This document shows positions 36,551 through 46,624 of a stretch of 64,000 nt of DNA, in pieces. The notes beneath the pieces are model-generated. The model was not told the DNA's origin. It ran no database searches and saw nothing but the letters and a program-made list of their open reading frames with translations. Where the stretch lies: assembly GCA_050084985.1 (NCBI GenBank), contig JBITNC010000001.1:38750001-38814000 (forward strand), written 5' to 3'. Source of the DNA: Nageia nagi (taxonomy: Eukaryota > Pinophyta). The stretch's first letter is position 1. Each line of letters starts with the position of its first letter. A program made the translations under genes and the position numbers.

Positions 36551-37647
36551 TGTAATATCCCCAAACCTCATAAAATGCCATTTTTGTTAAAGTGTAATAT
36601 TCCAAAGTTGAAATATCACTACTTAGGAATTTATATATATTTTTATATTTTTCTATCTAGCTTAATTCAAATCGGATCTACAAATTGAACAAGAAATAGA
36701 GCTAGAAATGAATTTTATTCTTCAAGAGCTGGGACATCCAAATGGACAAGTACAATACTCAAGGAAAAATACCCAAATGCTTAAGAAGGGGGACATTTGC
36801 CCTCATAAAGTAGATTTGATGATCTGGCCCTACAAGTTCTTCAATCTCTTCTCCCCAATGCTGATGAGCCTCCTCAAACTGATTAGCTAGTCTGGATCTA
36901 GGACATACCTCCTCACACTAATTTGGTAGGTTTGATCTGGATCTAGAATATGGCAGCACTAGCTAGATCTAGATCTACCCCACTGGTTGGACCTAGATCA
37001 AGGATGAAATAGTTCCACCACATTGGCTTGAACTATTTGAGTAACTCCACCTCATTGGCTCGAGCTACTCTAGCAACTCCTCCTCTCTAGCTCAAGCTAC
37101 TATCCTAGCTTAGGTAAGAACTCCTCCACACTAGCTTGAGCTCTCCCACTAAGCTAGCTGGAAAGTTGCAACTCCATTAGCTACTAACCCTTGGAAAGAG
37201 ATAAAATCTAATGATCTTCCAGCCTCCCCCAAATGATGCATCCCATCTCCTTTTATAATAAGATCTCTCATACCTTGGAATCACCCAAAGTGCAATGTCC
37301 CTCTTTTGGTGTCTTGGGATGACAAATTAAATCATCTAGGGACCCAGGAAGCCCAACATCCCATAATGGTTGCCTAGAGATGCCAAATTACAAGATCAAT
37401 GGCTCATAAATGCAATGTCCCATTATGAGAGACTAATATTCATTAATTACAAATAATTGACCAAATAATTAAATAAAATCCAAGGGTAAGTGCCTAAGGG
37501 TCTCTTTAGCCTTGGTTATAGAAATAAATGCAAAATAATAATAAAATACTCCTAAATTAATTTATTTTTGGTTTCTCCTCCTTTGCCATGAACGTCACAC
37601 TCCAAGAGGAGAGAAAGTGGATGTTTTACAAATTTGGGGACATTACA
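36551..37647 (-). repeat. 5' LTR of Chromo-3 (1097 bp)
   Basis: It pairs with 32201-33268. It has about 35 extra bases near 36945-36980, bounded by repeats of GATCTRGATCTA. This suggests the 3' copy lost them by a slip or deletion between short repeats. Frames 36708-36890 and 37552-37737 are not genes. Confidence 0.92.
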
Positions 37648-37652
37648 AGCAA
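37648..37652. repeat. Target-site duplication of Chromo-3, right copy (AGCAA)
   Basis: Matches 32196-32200. Confidence 0.9.
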
Positions 37653-38690
37653 TGGTCTTAGACAAGTTTGAATAAATATTTTTACTAGTTCTTCTTATGG
37701 TAAAGTATAAGGCATGCTTATCAAAATTACCCTCCATATCAAAATGAAATCTATAACTATCTCATCTTGAAATTGTTGCAATCTTATGAGATTAGATATG
37801 GAGGTTTTGTCTTTGATATTTATCCTAAAATGTTCTAAGAATAAATTAGCCAACTATGCATATGTTGTGATGCTATGTTTTTTTAAGTTATTGTACCAAT
37901 CCATTGCTTGCCTAGCAAGTGTTATAAGAAAGATACATAACATCGAAGCATCATTGTTGGAAGTTACATAACTTGAATATTTAAAATGCCTTAGATGTTC
38001 TTTAAGGTCCTCCTTTCCTTTGAAAAATTCAATTTTTAGAATCTAAAATTTGAGAGGGATATCAATATTAGGAACACTAGGGTATATGGGCTCATTACAA
38101 ATTGTTTCATAAGAGATTTTCTGCTTATTTTGTTGGCATAACATTTCTTAATATATATTAACCTTTCATCAAAATAATTAGTCAATTGTGTGGGAACAAT
38201 GGGATTTTTACTATCCCTATTACCTTCTCTTTTTTTGTTTGTTGAAAATAATTGATAACTTCTTTTGGATGGTGTTTGATTACCATAATAATTTTCATTA
38301 TATGGTAGAGTAAGCGAGGGTGCTTGATGTGGAGGCAACTATCATTGCTCGTGTTGATATAAAAGTGTAAGAGTATGATTGTTTTGAATTTCATTTCTAA
38401 ACTAAGGCAAAGGGGGGCTTGGAGGTTGTTATCATTCATGTAAAAGCTCCCATTTTCTAGGTAAATGATAGTTTTGATTTTCATGATTTTTATGACCTTA
38501 GGGAGATAAGGATCCTGCTCTAGTTCCTATCTTTGACATTTCTTGAGGAGTTCCTCTCCTTGTTATTTTTCTACTAGATCTATGAGACCTATGACTAGGT
38601 TGTTCCTCTTGATAATCTCACCATATGGCTCTTATTGTTGATGAGCCATTTGAGCATGAGTATTAACCATTCTCTTTTGCCATTATTTTT
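37653..38690 (-). pseudogene. TatA gag, N-terminal and central part (decayed)
   Basis: Gag would assemble the particle. Minus-strand frames include 38036-38338 (NPIVPTQLTNYFDERLIYIK) and, just downstream, a KLNFSKERRTLK-type stretch and a WIGTIT segment corresponding to the PFKGKQDLKEHLRKFKY and AMDWYNNL blocks of TatA2 at 58500-58650. The last part before Chromo-3 corresponds to EELVKLFSKSCL of TatA2. A start near 38683 is plausible but not certain. Confidence 0.7.
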
Positions 38691-39504
38691 TTAGAAACCT
38701 ACTCTTTTTTATTCTTTTTTTGGTTTTGATTTTTGATTAGGCAAGGAAAAGATAACATACATCATTCATAGCAATTATATTTTATTTTGGTTTTTTATAT
38801 TTTCGAGAAAAATCAAATATATACACAAACAACCTATTTATAACTCACCTTTGCTATGTGATTATCTTATCTAATTTTGTTTAATAAATTGAATTATTTT
38901 TTCTTTAATAAATGATGTGAATGATTTATTTTATTTTTTGTTAATTTTCCTAGATTAGTTTTTTCTAGTCAAGTGTTTAAATAAAGGTAGGCTGGAATCC
39001 TATAGGTAATCTATGGTAAAGTATCAACTTGGTATCTAAAATGGTCCTATTAGTGCAATGGGCCTCAAGAAATGCCACTAAAGACTATCTTGATAGTGGA
39101 ATCTAAGCATAGCCTCCTTATTTATAGTCACTTGATGGAAAGTGACAACTTTTACTATAGAACCAGGTATTCATCTCTAGGTTTGGCTTTATGGCTTACA
39201 ATGTGGTTGGTGGGTAGACAAGAAATATAGAATCAATGGTTGGTCATCACTTCCAACTCATTAATGTTTATTTTTTAAAAGGTATTGTGCATATATATTA
39301 AAAATAAAATAACTTATGATAACTACAACCCAGCCCAACATACATGTCCTTTGACTATATTTAATTTAGTGTGAAACAAATAATATCTTAATTAGTGAGA
39401 TATTTATCTAACCCACGAGGTTCATTTTCCATTTAGTGCAATTATTTAATCAATACTTAATAAAATTCATTTATTCCTTCCAAGTGTGAAAGTGACTTAG
39501 TGAA

Positions 39505-39800
39505 ATTATTTAACCCCTCTTCGAGTCACAATCCTTTTACCTTCTTTCATAGTGGTAAGGCAGACAAGAATAGTTTTAATGTGAGATAAATTTCTTTAGA
39601 TGAGGTTCTTTAACTCCCCTTTGAGTCACAATCCTTTGACCTCCTTGCAGAATGGTAAAGCAAATAGGAAGGGTTTTAATGTGTAATATATTTTCTTAAA
39701 TTAGGTTCTTTAACCCCCCTTGAATTACTATCTTTCAACCTTCTTTCAAAGTAATGAGGCAGACCATCGAAGAGTATTAATGTGAAAGGAAAAGCACCCA
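39505..39800. repeat. 100-bp tandem repeat, three copies, in the TatA leader
   Basis: Copies are anchored at TTTAACCCCTCTTCGAGTCA (39511), TTTAACTCCCC (39611) and TTTAACCCCCC (39711), each followed by a CACAATC, CCTTCTTTC, GGTAARGCA and TTTTAATGTG order. Only one copy exists in the equivalent place of TatA2 (about 56410-56500). Confidence 0.85.
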
Positions 39801-40321
39801 CCTAGTAAATTAACCAACTTAATGTGTTTTGAGTTTACCTTTACCTTGGTAAATTGATTTTATGTTTATTTCATTTTTAAGTGAAAATTTATTTCTCCTT
39901 TTGAGTGTGGAAGTGACTAGTGAAGATTCTTTATTGGTTTTAGTGATAAAAAGTGAAAAGAGGAAAAAAGAGTTCATTTACTCCTTTCCCATTATACCCA
40001 TTCTTATCACCTAAGGTCACCTTTTGGTGCAAACGGAGAGCATATGTGGGTATAAAATAAAGTATTAAGTGATTTGATTTATTTTCCCAAAGCCCTCAAA
40101 GATAAACAATTCATATAATTTATTCTAATGCAATAAATGAATAATGCATATTTCTTAATCATACATTTACCCTTCCTATATGCAATCTAGGCAAAAGAAA
40201 TCACAAACAAGGTGTTATTTTTCATTTTTCATTTTTTAATGCCTATTTTATGCCAAGATTCATAAAATTTGAAACTTATACCATCTTTTTTGAGTTGATG
40301 ATGTTTTCAAAATTTCATATA

Positions 40322-40465
40322 GAGTTGCTAGCGATCCAATAGAAATCGTTGGTGTTTCAAATAAATTGCTAGCATTTCAATACATATCCATGGTGTTTTA
40401 ATAAAAGTCACTAGTATTTTAGTAAAAGTCACTAGCACCTGATGAAGATCACCAATGATCATACA
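40322..40465. repeat. Array of about 21-bp units around (G/A)CTAGCGATC in the TatA leader
   Basis: Six or seven consecutive imperfect units (for example GCTAGCGATCCAATAGAAATC, without its last base or two in some copies, and ACTAGTATTTTAGTAAAAGT) follow each other. Similar units occur in the TatA LTRs near 8820-8880 and 41285-41345, and in TatA2 near 55690-55800. Confidence 0.7.
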
Positions 40466-40604
40466 TATAGGAAATAAAGAACTAGAAATAGCAAATAGTA
40501 TGAGTTTTAGTAATGATTCCACAAACACAAAAGATAAAAAATGAAATATAAATAGTAAGAAATACCCCCCTACACCTCATTTTTCATGTATCTTATATGT
40601 GAAG

Positions 40605-40624
40605 GCCATCCTTTTAGCACCAAA
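40605..40624 (-). other. Primer-binding site of TatA
   Basis: Beginning three bases inside the LTR, the minus strand reads TGGTGCTAAAAGGATGGCC. TatA2 has the related TTGTGCTAGAAGGAGATCC at 55573. It starts with TGG, as expected, but it is not the initiator-methionine type. I do not name the tRNA. Confidence 0.6.
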
Positions 40625-40625
40625 A

Positions 40626-41446
40626 TATTTACTCAAGAATCAACCCTACAAGCATACAAAAATAAAAGCTATCACAACCAACAAAAACTCTTTATTAGTC
40701 TTTGAATAAACCTTAATTTTAATTACAAATTACCTCGCAATGGAGGGCTTTAGTATAAGGCCTCTTGGAGGCCCTTCTTTGTTTATGTCTTCAAGCTCTA
40801 GATTTCATTTAATTGAACTTGCAATAAGAAGGATTTTGATTGCTTCTTCCATGGTATTCCTTGGCTTCTCTTTTCCTTAATCAATTGCTAGTCTTGGAAT
40901 CCTGCACATGCATAAACCAATAACCCATCAAACATACCCTATTCATGCTTTAAGATTATAATAAAAAAACATGGAATAAATATCCATATAAGCAAAAATA
41001 GTAAACTAAAATATACTTAGCAATCTAGTTCTAATTCAATAAGTAAGGTTGCATTTTTTCTCGCCTTTTTGCTCCTTGGAAGAAGTCTTACTTATAGATT
41101 TTCTAAGGTAGCATTAGCTGCTATTTTGGAATGTAAGGATAGATGAAAAAATCTCATCCAACCTTCTCATAGATTAAATCCATGCAAGGAAAGTGTAGTA
41201 TTGAGGATGGCTAAACCTTGATCCATCGCTTGTTTTCTGGGCACCTAATTTTTCTATTTTTTTCTTTATGTTTTTTGTTTATAGGATTGCTGGTGATTAC
41301 CCATTGGGCACTAGCGATCGGGTATGATCACCAATGATTGTAATGAATCACAATGACTAATATAATTTGGAAAACTTTAATGTTTGCCTAAAATTTTATC
41401 CCTCTCTTTCATTTATTGAAAAAGGGGTTATTTTTAGGTGTCTACA
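40626..41446 (-). repeat. 5' LTR of TatA (821 bp)
   Basis: It starts TGTAGACACCTAAAAATAAC on the minus strand, ends GAGTAAATA, and aligns with 8150-8973 throughout. Confidence 0.85.
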
Positions 41447-41451
41447 ATAAT
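41447..41451. repeat. Target-site duplication of TatA, right copy (ATAAT)
   Basis: Matches 8145-8149. Confidence 0.8.
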
Positions 41452-41940
41452 ATAAACTCAAGCAACAATAAATTTATGAAGATGAATCAACTAAATGGAA
41501 CTGTCATTCACCAAATCAATATAAATAATGCATATAAATATATAAACTATTTAAAGTTAAAATAAAGAGATTAAAAATGGTGGAAATATATCCTGAAGTA
41601 AGATATAGTAACAGAGGAAGAAATTAACTAACAACTATAGACTAAACAAGCTCAATATAATACATCAAGAGTGGAAAACCTTAGAATTAATAAAATTACA
41701 AACTATCCTAAGTCTAACTCAACCCTAAGATTCATTTAGGATCAATCATAATCAACATTATTATGTTACATGGAATCTATAGTTACAAAATAATTATGAG
41801 TAACACCTTAAGTATCAATCTAACAAGAACTCTAGCATTGGTAGGAGCATTGATATTGAGTCTCTAGTAGGAGCATTAGCATTTGTGTAAGCACTAATAT
41901 TGGTTTAATAGATATCATGAGATCAAGTCAATATCCAACA
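41452..41940 (-). repeat. 3' LTR of Copia-1 (part)
   Basis: The start is at 41940 after the purine tract. The distal end is beyond the TatA insertion and should lie just left of 8145, where I could not define it. Confidence 0.6.
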
Positions 41941-41984
41941 TACTCCTCCTTTATGATGAGTGGACTCACAAGCAAGTTCCTTCA

Positions 41985-42310
41985 CTTCAAAAATTGAGTT
42001 TTAATGACTCCTTTTGTGAATACATTTTCTTTTTTATCATGGTACTACAATATCTCAATTGAAGTTTTCCTTTCTCCACCATGTATATCAAATCAAAGTG
42101 TTTTGACCTACTATGGTGGATTGATTTTAGTTCCAATTGAGTGGAACTCAACTTGTCATATAATAATAAAGTAGTTATATTGCTTCTTACCTCCTCTTCT
42201 AAAAACTTTCAAAGCCATAATGCTTGAGAACCCGCTAAAGTGAGTGCTATGTATTCTTCTTTAGTAGAGGATAATGCCACTAATCCTTGCTTCTTAGATC
42301 TCCATGTGAT
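41985..42310 (-). pseudogene. Copia RNase H, C-terminal part (decayed)
   Basis: The minus strand reads WRSKKQGLVALSSTKEEYIA, then GSQALWL, a HHSRSKHFDLIYMVEKGKLQ block and LRYCST. This is the standard Ty1/copia RNase H ending, and quite different from the gypsy versions elsewhere. Few stops are present. Confidence 0.88.
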
Positions 42311-42363
42311 CTAAATGGAACTATCATTTAACAAAATGAGTTCAATAATGGAGATGAATTATA

Positions 42364-43004
42364 TGTAGACACTTAAAAATTATTTATTATTTATTTAATA
42401 AATTATATTTTAGACTTCTTTAAATATTAAAAAGCAATATTACATCTATGAAGATAAAGTTGATATTATAAAGCAATGCCTTTTATTATATTAAATGCAA
42501 TATTATTTATCATGGTTCATATTTTAAAGTATCTTGAATACAATAAAGATTATATTATTGCTATGAGTTAGCTTTCACTCGTTTCTATTTTCTTGCAGGT
42601 TATAAATATGTGAGTTGGAGGTTGACATCTCTAAACACCACTTATTTGAGGATCTATTATGCTATGAGATTTGTTATATGTTATGATTTTGTGTGTGATG
42701 TAGTTCTACAAATTTTATGAAATTGAAATTGTAGAGCTTACATATCATTAGTGGCATATGCACTTGAGATCAAGAGCTAGAAACAAAAGAGGCAATGATA
42801 ATTGATTTGTATGATTCATTATAAACTATGAAGTTCATATCTAATCTAATACAGTACTCTATGTTCCCTTACCATACCTTGAGGATTACTTTATCATAAT
42901 TAGGTGTACACTTTTCATTTATTTATCAGTATATTTAAATAAGTGTCATCTTTGTGGACTTATTTTGTATTTATATTATTATTTTACATAATTTTATAAC
43001 TAAA
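42364..43004 (+). repeat. 5' LTR of TatB-1 (about 640 bp)
   Basis: It aligns with the reverse complement of 60720-61429. Both contain a TTATAAATA box (here 42600-42608). The inner end is estimated from that alignment. A possible primer site starts TTTGGTGAAATTGATAG at 43006. Confidence 0.6.
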
Positions 43005-43428
43005 TGTTTGGTGAAATTGATAGATATTACACACCCAGGGAATCCTTATTTAGAGAGACATGAATCCATTTGCATTACTATTTCTTCCCTTACCTAATGC
43101 CATTAGAATAGCTTCCAACCAAAGTGATAGAACTAGGGTTTATTTTACCTATGTAGCAAAGAAAGTTTTTGTTGAGGAGCAACCTAGGGTTTCTAGAGGG
43201 TTCACTTTGATGAAATTAGGAGTACTTGGATTATCCCTGATATACTCCATGAATTTTTTGAACCTCATCCACATGATAGAATGGTAATCAATGAAGAATA
43301 ATCTTAATCTTTCAACTCTAGTTATCAAATGAAAATCATCATCTAAACCCCTAATAATTTTAATATGGACTTTGTTGATGGTGATCTTGAAAGCATAAAT
43401 CAATAAACCTCTATCAATACATCTAAAA

Positions 43429-43433
43429 ATAAA
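43429..43433. repeat. Target-site duplication of the TRIM-like element, left copy (ATAAA)
   Basis: Repeated at 44915-44919. Confidence 0.85.
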
Positions 43434-43776
43434 TGTTAGGTCCCATAAAAGCCACTATGGTTATTGTTATTCCCTTACATTATTATTGTTATGTTAGATA
43501 GACATTATTATTGTTATGTCAGCTAGTGTACTTTCATTGTAGTGGCACCCCTTGGACTCCTATATATACTAAGGAGGTATTATCATTTGTATTGTCTATG
43601 GTTGTGTAGTTGATGTGATGTAAAGGAGGTTGTCCCCTTGAAGTGGCTTATTATGGATTGTGATGTAAAGGAGGTTTCCCCCTCAAAGTGGATTATTATA
43701 GATTTTATCTCTTATTAAAGGCATTGATCTCTTTCTCTCATGATTTTATGCTATTTTGAGAACTTTATTCATAACA
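43434..43776 (+). repeat. 5' LTR of the TRIM-like element (343 bp)
   Basis: It contains a TATATATA-type box (about 43561-43568) and an imperfect direct repeat of about 45-50 bp (GATGTAAAGGAGGTT.CCCC, at 43618 and 43661). Compared with the 3' copy it lacks 44 bases next to the start. Confidence 0.9.
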
Positions 43777-44527
43777 TTTGGTGTCAAACCAGATGATTCT
43801 AGGGTTTCATTGCTCAAAACTAGTCATCATGGAATTTTCACTACCAATTCTTTTTCACAATGTTTCAAATTCTTAAATTTATTATATTTCTAGAATACAT
43901 ACCAAGGAAGTTTTAGTTCAAATTTCACTTCCTAATTCACTATATTTTGTAAGTTACACTTGAGGGAAGTTAAGGTTTGTGACTAGTCTCAAAAGCAGGT
44001 ATGAAATAGGTGTTCTAGCTAAAAAGTGTATATCTAAAGTTTTATAGCTCCAAACTAGGTGAAACCTATTGTATTGGTTAGGGTATATACTTAATTTTAT
44101 TTGTTACAATTTTCAAGGTCTAGGAATAAATAGGTGACATGTGGTACTTCGTACAAGTTTGCTCTTCTAAAAAATCTAAAAATCAATACATTTTGGGAAA
44201 GTTGCAACCATTTCCTCTTAGAATATCATAATTTGATAAAATCTATGTAATTGAAAGGAAGACATCTGAGGCTACTATAGGTAGAAATTTTAGACTCTAA
44301 AGGGCTGAAATTTCATATTTACATCAGTTGGAAGGTTAGATAATAGAACAGTCTCCAAATCTATTTGAACCAACATCCTTAGAGATGGCTTTTAGGATGG
44401 TAAGGAAGGTTGAAAGTAAAAATATGGCAATAGCTGAAGATTCCACATGGAAAGATGAGAATTTCGTATAGAAGCATCTAGAAATACTCAAACATTAAGG
44501 ACAACATTTTTTTGAAGGAGAGGGGCA
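43777..44527 (+). other. Interior of the TRIM-like element
   Basis: The primer site is at about 43779-43790 and the purine tract GAAGGAGAGGGGCA at 44514-44527. Between them I see no protein motif or long frame. A host or parent-element origin could not be recognised. Confidence 0.75.
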
Positions 44528-44914
44528 TGTTAGGTCCCTATACTACTCATGTAGCCCATATATTATTATTATGTGTCCCATAGAAGCCACTATGGTAATT
44601 ATTATTCCCTTACATTATTATTGTTATGTTGGATAGACATTATTATTGTTATGTAAACTAGTGTCCTTTCATTTAGTGGCACCCCTTGGACTCCTATATA
44701 TATATACTAAGGATGTATTATCATTTGTATTGTCTATGGTTGTGTAGTTGATGTGATGTAAAGGAGGTTGCCCCCTTGAAGTGGCTTATTACAGATTATG
44801 ATGTAAAGGAGGTTTCCCCCTTGAAGTGGCTTATTACATATTTTATCTCTTATTCAAGGGGTTTAGCTCTTTCTCTCATGATTTTATGCTATTTTGGGAA
44901 CTTTATTCATAACA
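44528..44914 (+). repeat. 3' LTR of the TRIM-like element (387 bp)
   Basis: It matches the 5' LTR apart from 44 extra bases after TGTTAGGTCCC. The plus-strand frame at 44776-45060 crosses the LTR edge and is not a gene by itself. Confidence 0.9.
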
Positions 44915-44919
44915 ATAAA
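44915..44919. repeat. Target-site duplication of the TRIM-like element, right copy (ATAAA)
   Basis: Matches 43429-43433. Confidence 0.85.
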
Positions 44920-46624
44920 TCTAAGAATGATGATATTTATGTTATTACTATAAATTTTAGATCTATAAAAGAATTAATGCCTCATACTAATAAAACAAAA
45001 TATTTTGTTACTAACAATGCTAAAGCTATTATGAGCTTTAGTAGAAATAGAACCCCCTGATGCTCTAGAAATGGTATCGATAAAAAATAATCTTGAATAT
45101 TTGATACTCCAAGTAGATATTATCAAAAAATATGAAATAGGTATGCTCAATAACTACATCTACCATGATAATGGTAAAAATATTATAACTATAACTAAAA
45201 AATCTAAAAATGTGTGTGATTTAATTAATACTTTAATTAATAAAGCTTATGCAAAGAAACCTAATTGAACTCAAGAAGAACACGAAATTAAAATTGATGT
45301 TATAATAAAGGCACATGAGTTGGATACCTTTTAGAAAGCTACTAATGACCAATAATTAGACTCTATCTTTGAGTTATTAGATAACATAAAAGAGTAACAA
45401 ACCAATAGAATTAGTCCCTTATTGAAATTCAAAGCATCCAAATTCAAGAAAGTAGCTAAAATACTTATTTCACAACCTATACCTTCACCTTCTCCATAAA
45501 AGAACATTATTCCTCCATAATACCCACCATCATCCACATAGACTAGTCAACCTACACTTCAATCTCCAACTTCACAACCTGTAGTATCACCTCAACAACA
45601 CATTGTTCAATCCTCTATTTCACAAATTGCTCTTATTCCTCCACCTAATTATAACACTGAATTACATGAAAGATTTGCAAAAATTGAACAAGCATTTTAT
45701 AATGAGGATGATTTTTTAATTTATTTAGAACATTTTTTTAGTGATAGAATTACTTCTAGAGTTTATATTGTAAAAAGACTATTAAATTTACAAAATTTAA
45801 TGGTTTTCAAGATCCAAAAATACATGTTAGGAAATTTTAAGAGAAGATATTGAATTTCTCCATGATCTTGATATACTTTCTAAATTATTTCAAGTAGTTT
45901 GAAAGATGATGCATTTAAGTGGTATTTTTCCCTTCTTGAAAAAAGCATTGATAAATATGAAGATCTTATTTTACAATTCATTGCTAATTTCAAATACAAT
46001 ATTCAATATATAATCAAATTTAAATATTTATGCAAAATTAATCAAGTACAAGGATAATATTTTAATTATTTTATGAAAATATATTATAAAGTTGCAAATA
46101 GAGTTATTGCTATTGAAAAAGATTTAAAAGATACCTTTGCAGTTGCTTTGTTACCTATGTTTAAGATAGAGATAATGGATCATGATGATATCTCTTTGGG
46201 AAAGATGATTGACAAGTTCCCTAAAAAGGAGCCTTGCATCTTGCAAAACTATAGAGAGCTTAAAAAGGTGAACAATAAAAAGATAAAAAAGTTATACATC
46301 TCCAACACAAGTGGTAGCAATGGTAAGAATAGGTAAAAGGTCATTTCAACCTAAAATAAAGTATACTAATTTAAATGAAAGTGTTTATAACATTCTAAAT
46401 GTCTTGTTAGATAAAGATCTTATTAAATTGCCACCAATTTTCAACATCAGTTTCCAAATGTGTTCCTAAAAAATAATAGATTTGAAGAATTTTGCAATCA
46501 TCATAAAATGTCAAGACACCTAACAAAAAATAGCAAGGATTTAAGAAATATTATATAGTATGTCATAGATAAAAATGCTATATGAATAAATGATACTCCA
46601 AAGTAAGAATAGAGTGATTTTGGT

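Larger units (their letters stand above)
32201..37647 (-). mobile_element. Chromo-3: Ty3/gypsy element with full pol but almost no gag, nested in TatA
   Basis: The element is 5447 bp, with LTRs of 1068 and 1097 bp that start TGTAATGTCCCC and end ATATTACA on the minus strand, a perfect primer site, and a polypurine tract. The knuckle, protease, RT, RNase H and integrase are present in Ty3/gypsy order. Only about 60 bases separate the primer site from the knuckle, so nearly all of gag has been deleted. It belongs to a different LTR family from the Reina elements. The exact chromovirus clade is not settled. Confidence 0.9.
38691..40604 (-). other. 5' leader of TatA
   Basis: This is about 1.9 kb of non-coding leader between the primer site and gag, homologous to 55570-57093 of TatA2 (for example 39160-39250 against 56830-56920). 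It includes a 100-bp triple repeat and an array of about 21-bp units, described separately. The frame 40328-40528 is within the array and is not a gene. Confidence 0.65.
8150..41446 (-). mobile_element. TatA: Tat-lineage Ty3/gypsy element carrying three nested elements
   Basis: Two matching LTRs (8150-8973 and 40626-41446) flanked by ATAAT delimit one insertion on the minus strand. Element parts occur in the correct order going leftward: 5' LTR, primer site, leader, gag (38690-37648), a short gag piece (32200-32166), gag tail and protease (24711-22782), RT and RNase H (16784-about 14300), long 3' tail, 3' LTR. The gaps between these parts are other retrotransposons (32201-37647, about 24712-32165, 16790-22781). 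Without them TatA is roughly 14-15 kb, typical of the large Tat/Ogre elements. An integrase domain was not recognised. The plus-oriented relative at 54651-60719 confirms that the gag and protease pieces belong together. Confidence 0.8.
41452..42363 (-). mobile_element. Copia-1: Ty1/copia remnant, split by TatA and TatB-1
   Basis: The minus strand carries the end of a copia RNase H, a purine tract (AAAGGAGGAGTA at 41941-41952) and a 3' LTR beginning TGTTGGATATTGACTTGATC at 41940. TatA entered this LTR at 41446/41452, and TatB-1 entered the other side at 42364. A 26-base block at 41491-41516 recurs at 42311-42336, which suggests that 42311-42363 is part of the 5' LTR joined straight to RNase H by an internal deletion. 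Confidence 0.75.
43434..44914 (+). mobile_element. TRIM-like non-autonomous LTR element, 1481 bp
   Basis: The LTRs (343 and 387 bp) start TGTTAGGTCCC and end TTCATAACA. A primer-site-like TGGTGTCAAACC follows the 5' LTR, a purine tract precedes the 3' LTR, and ATAAA flanks the whole. The 751-bp interior has no gag or pol motif in any frame. It therefore depends on proteins from another element. It shares the TGTTAGG start and an AAGGAGGT..CCCC..AAGTGG block with the Reina-family LTRs. Confidence 0.88.

Noticed and set aside
43149-43403. 84-codon minus-strand ORF at the TatB-1 gag start
   Set aside because: The plus-strand reading continues into TatB-1 gag across the TRIM-like element, so this is probably its shadow.
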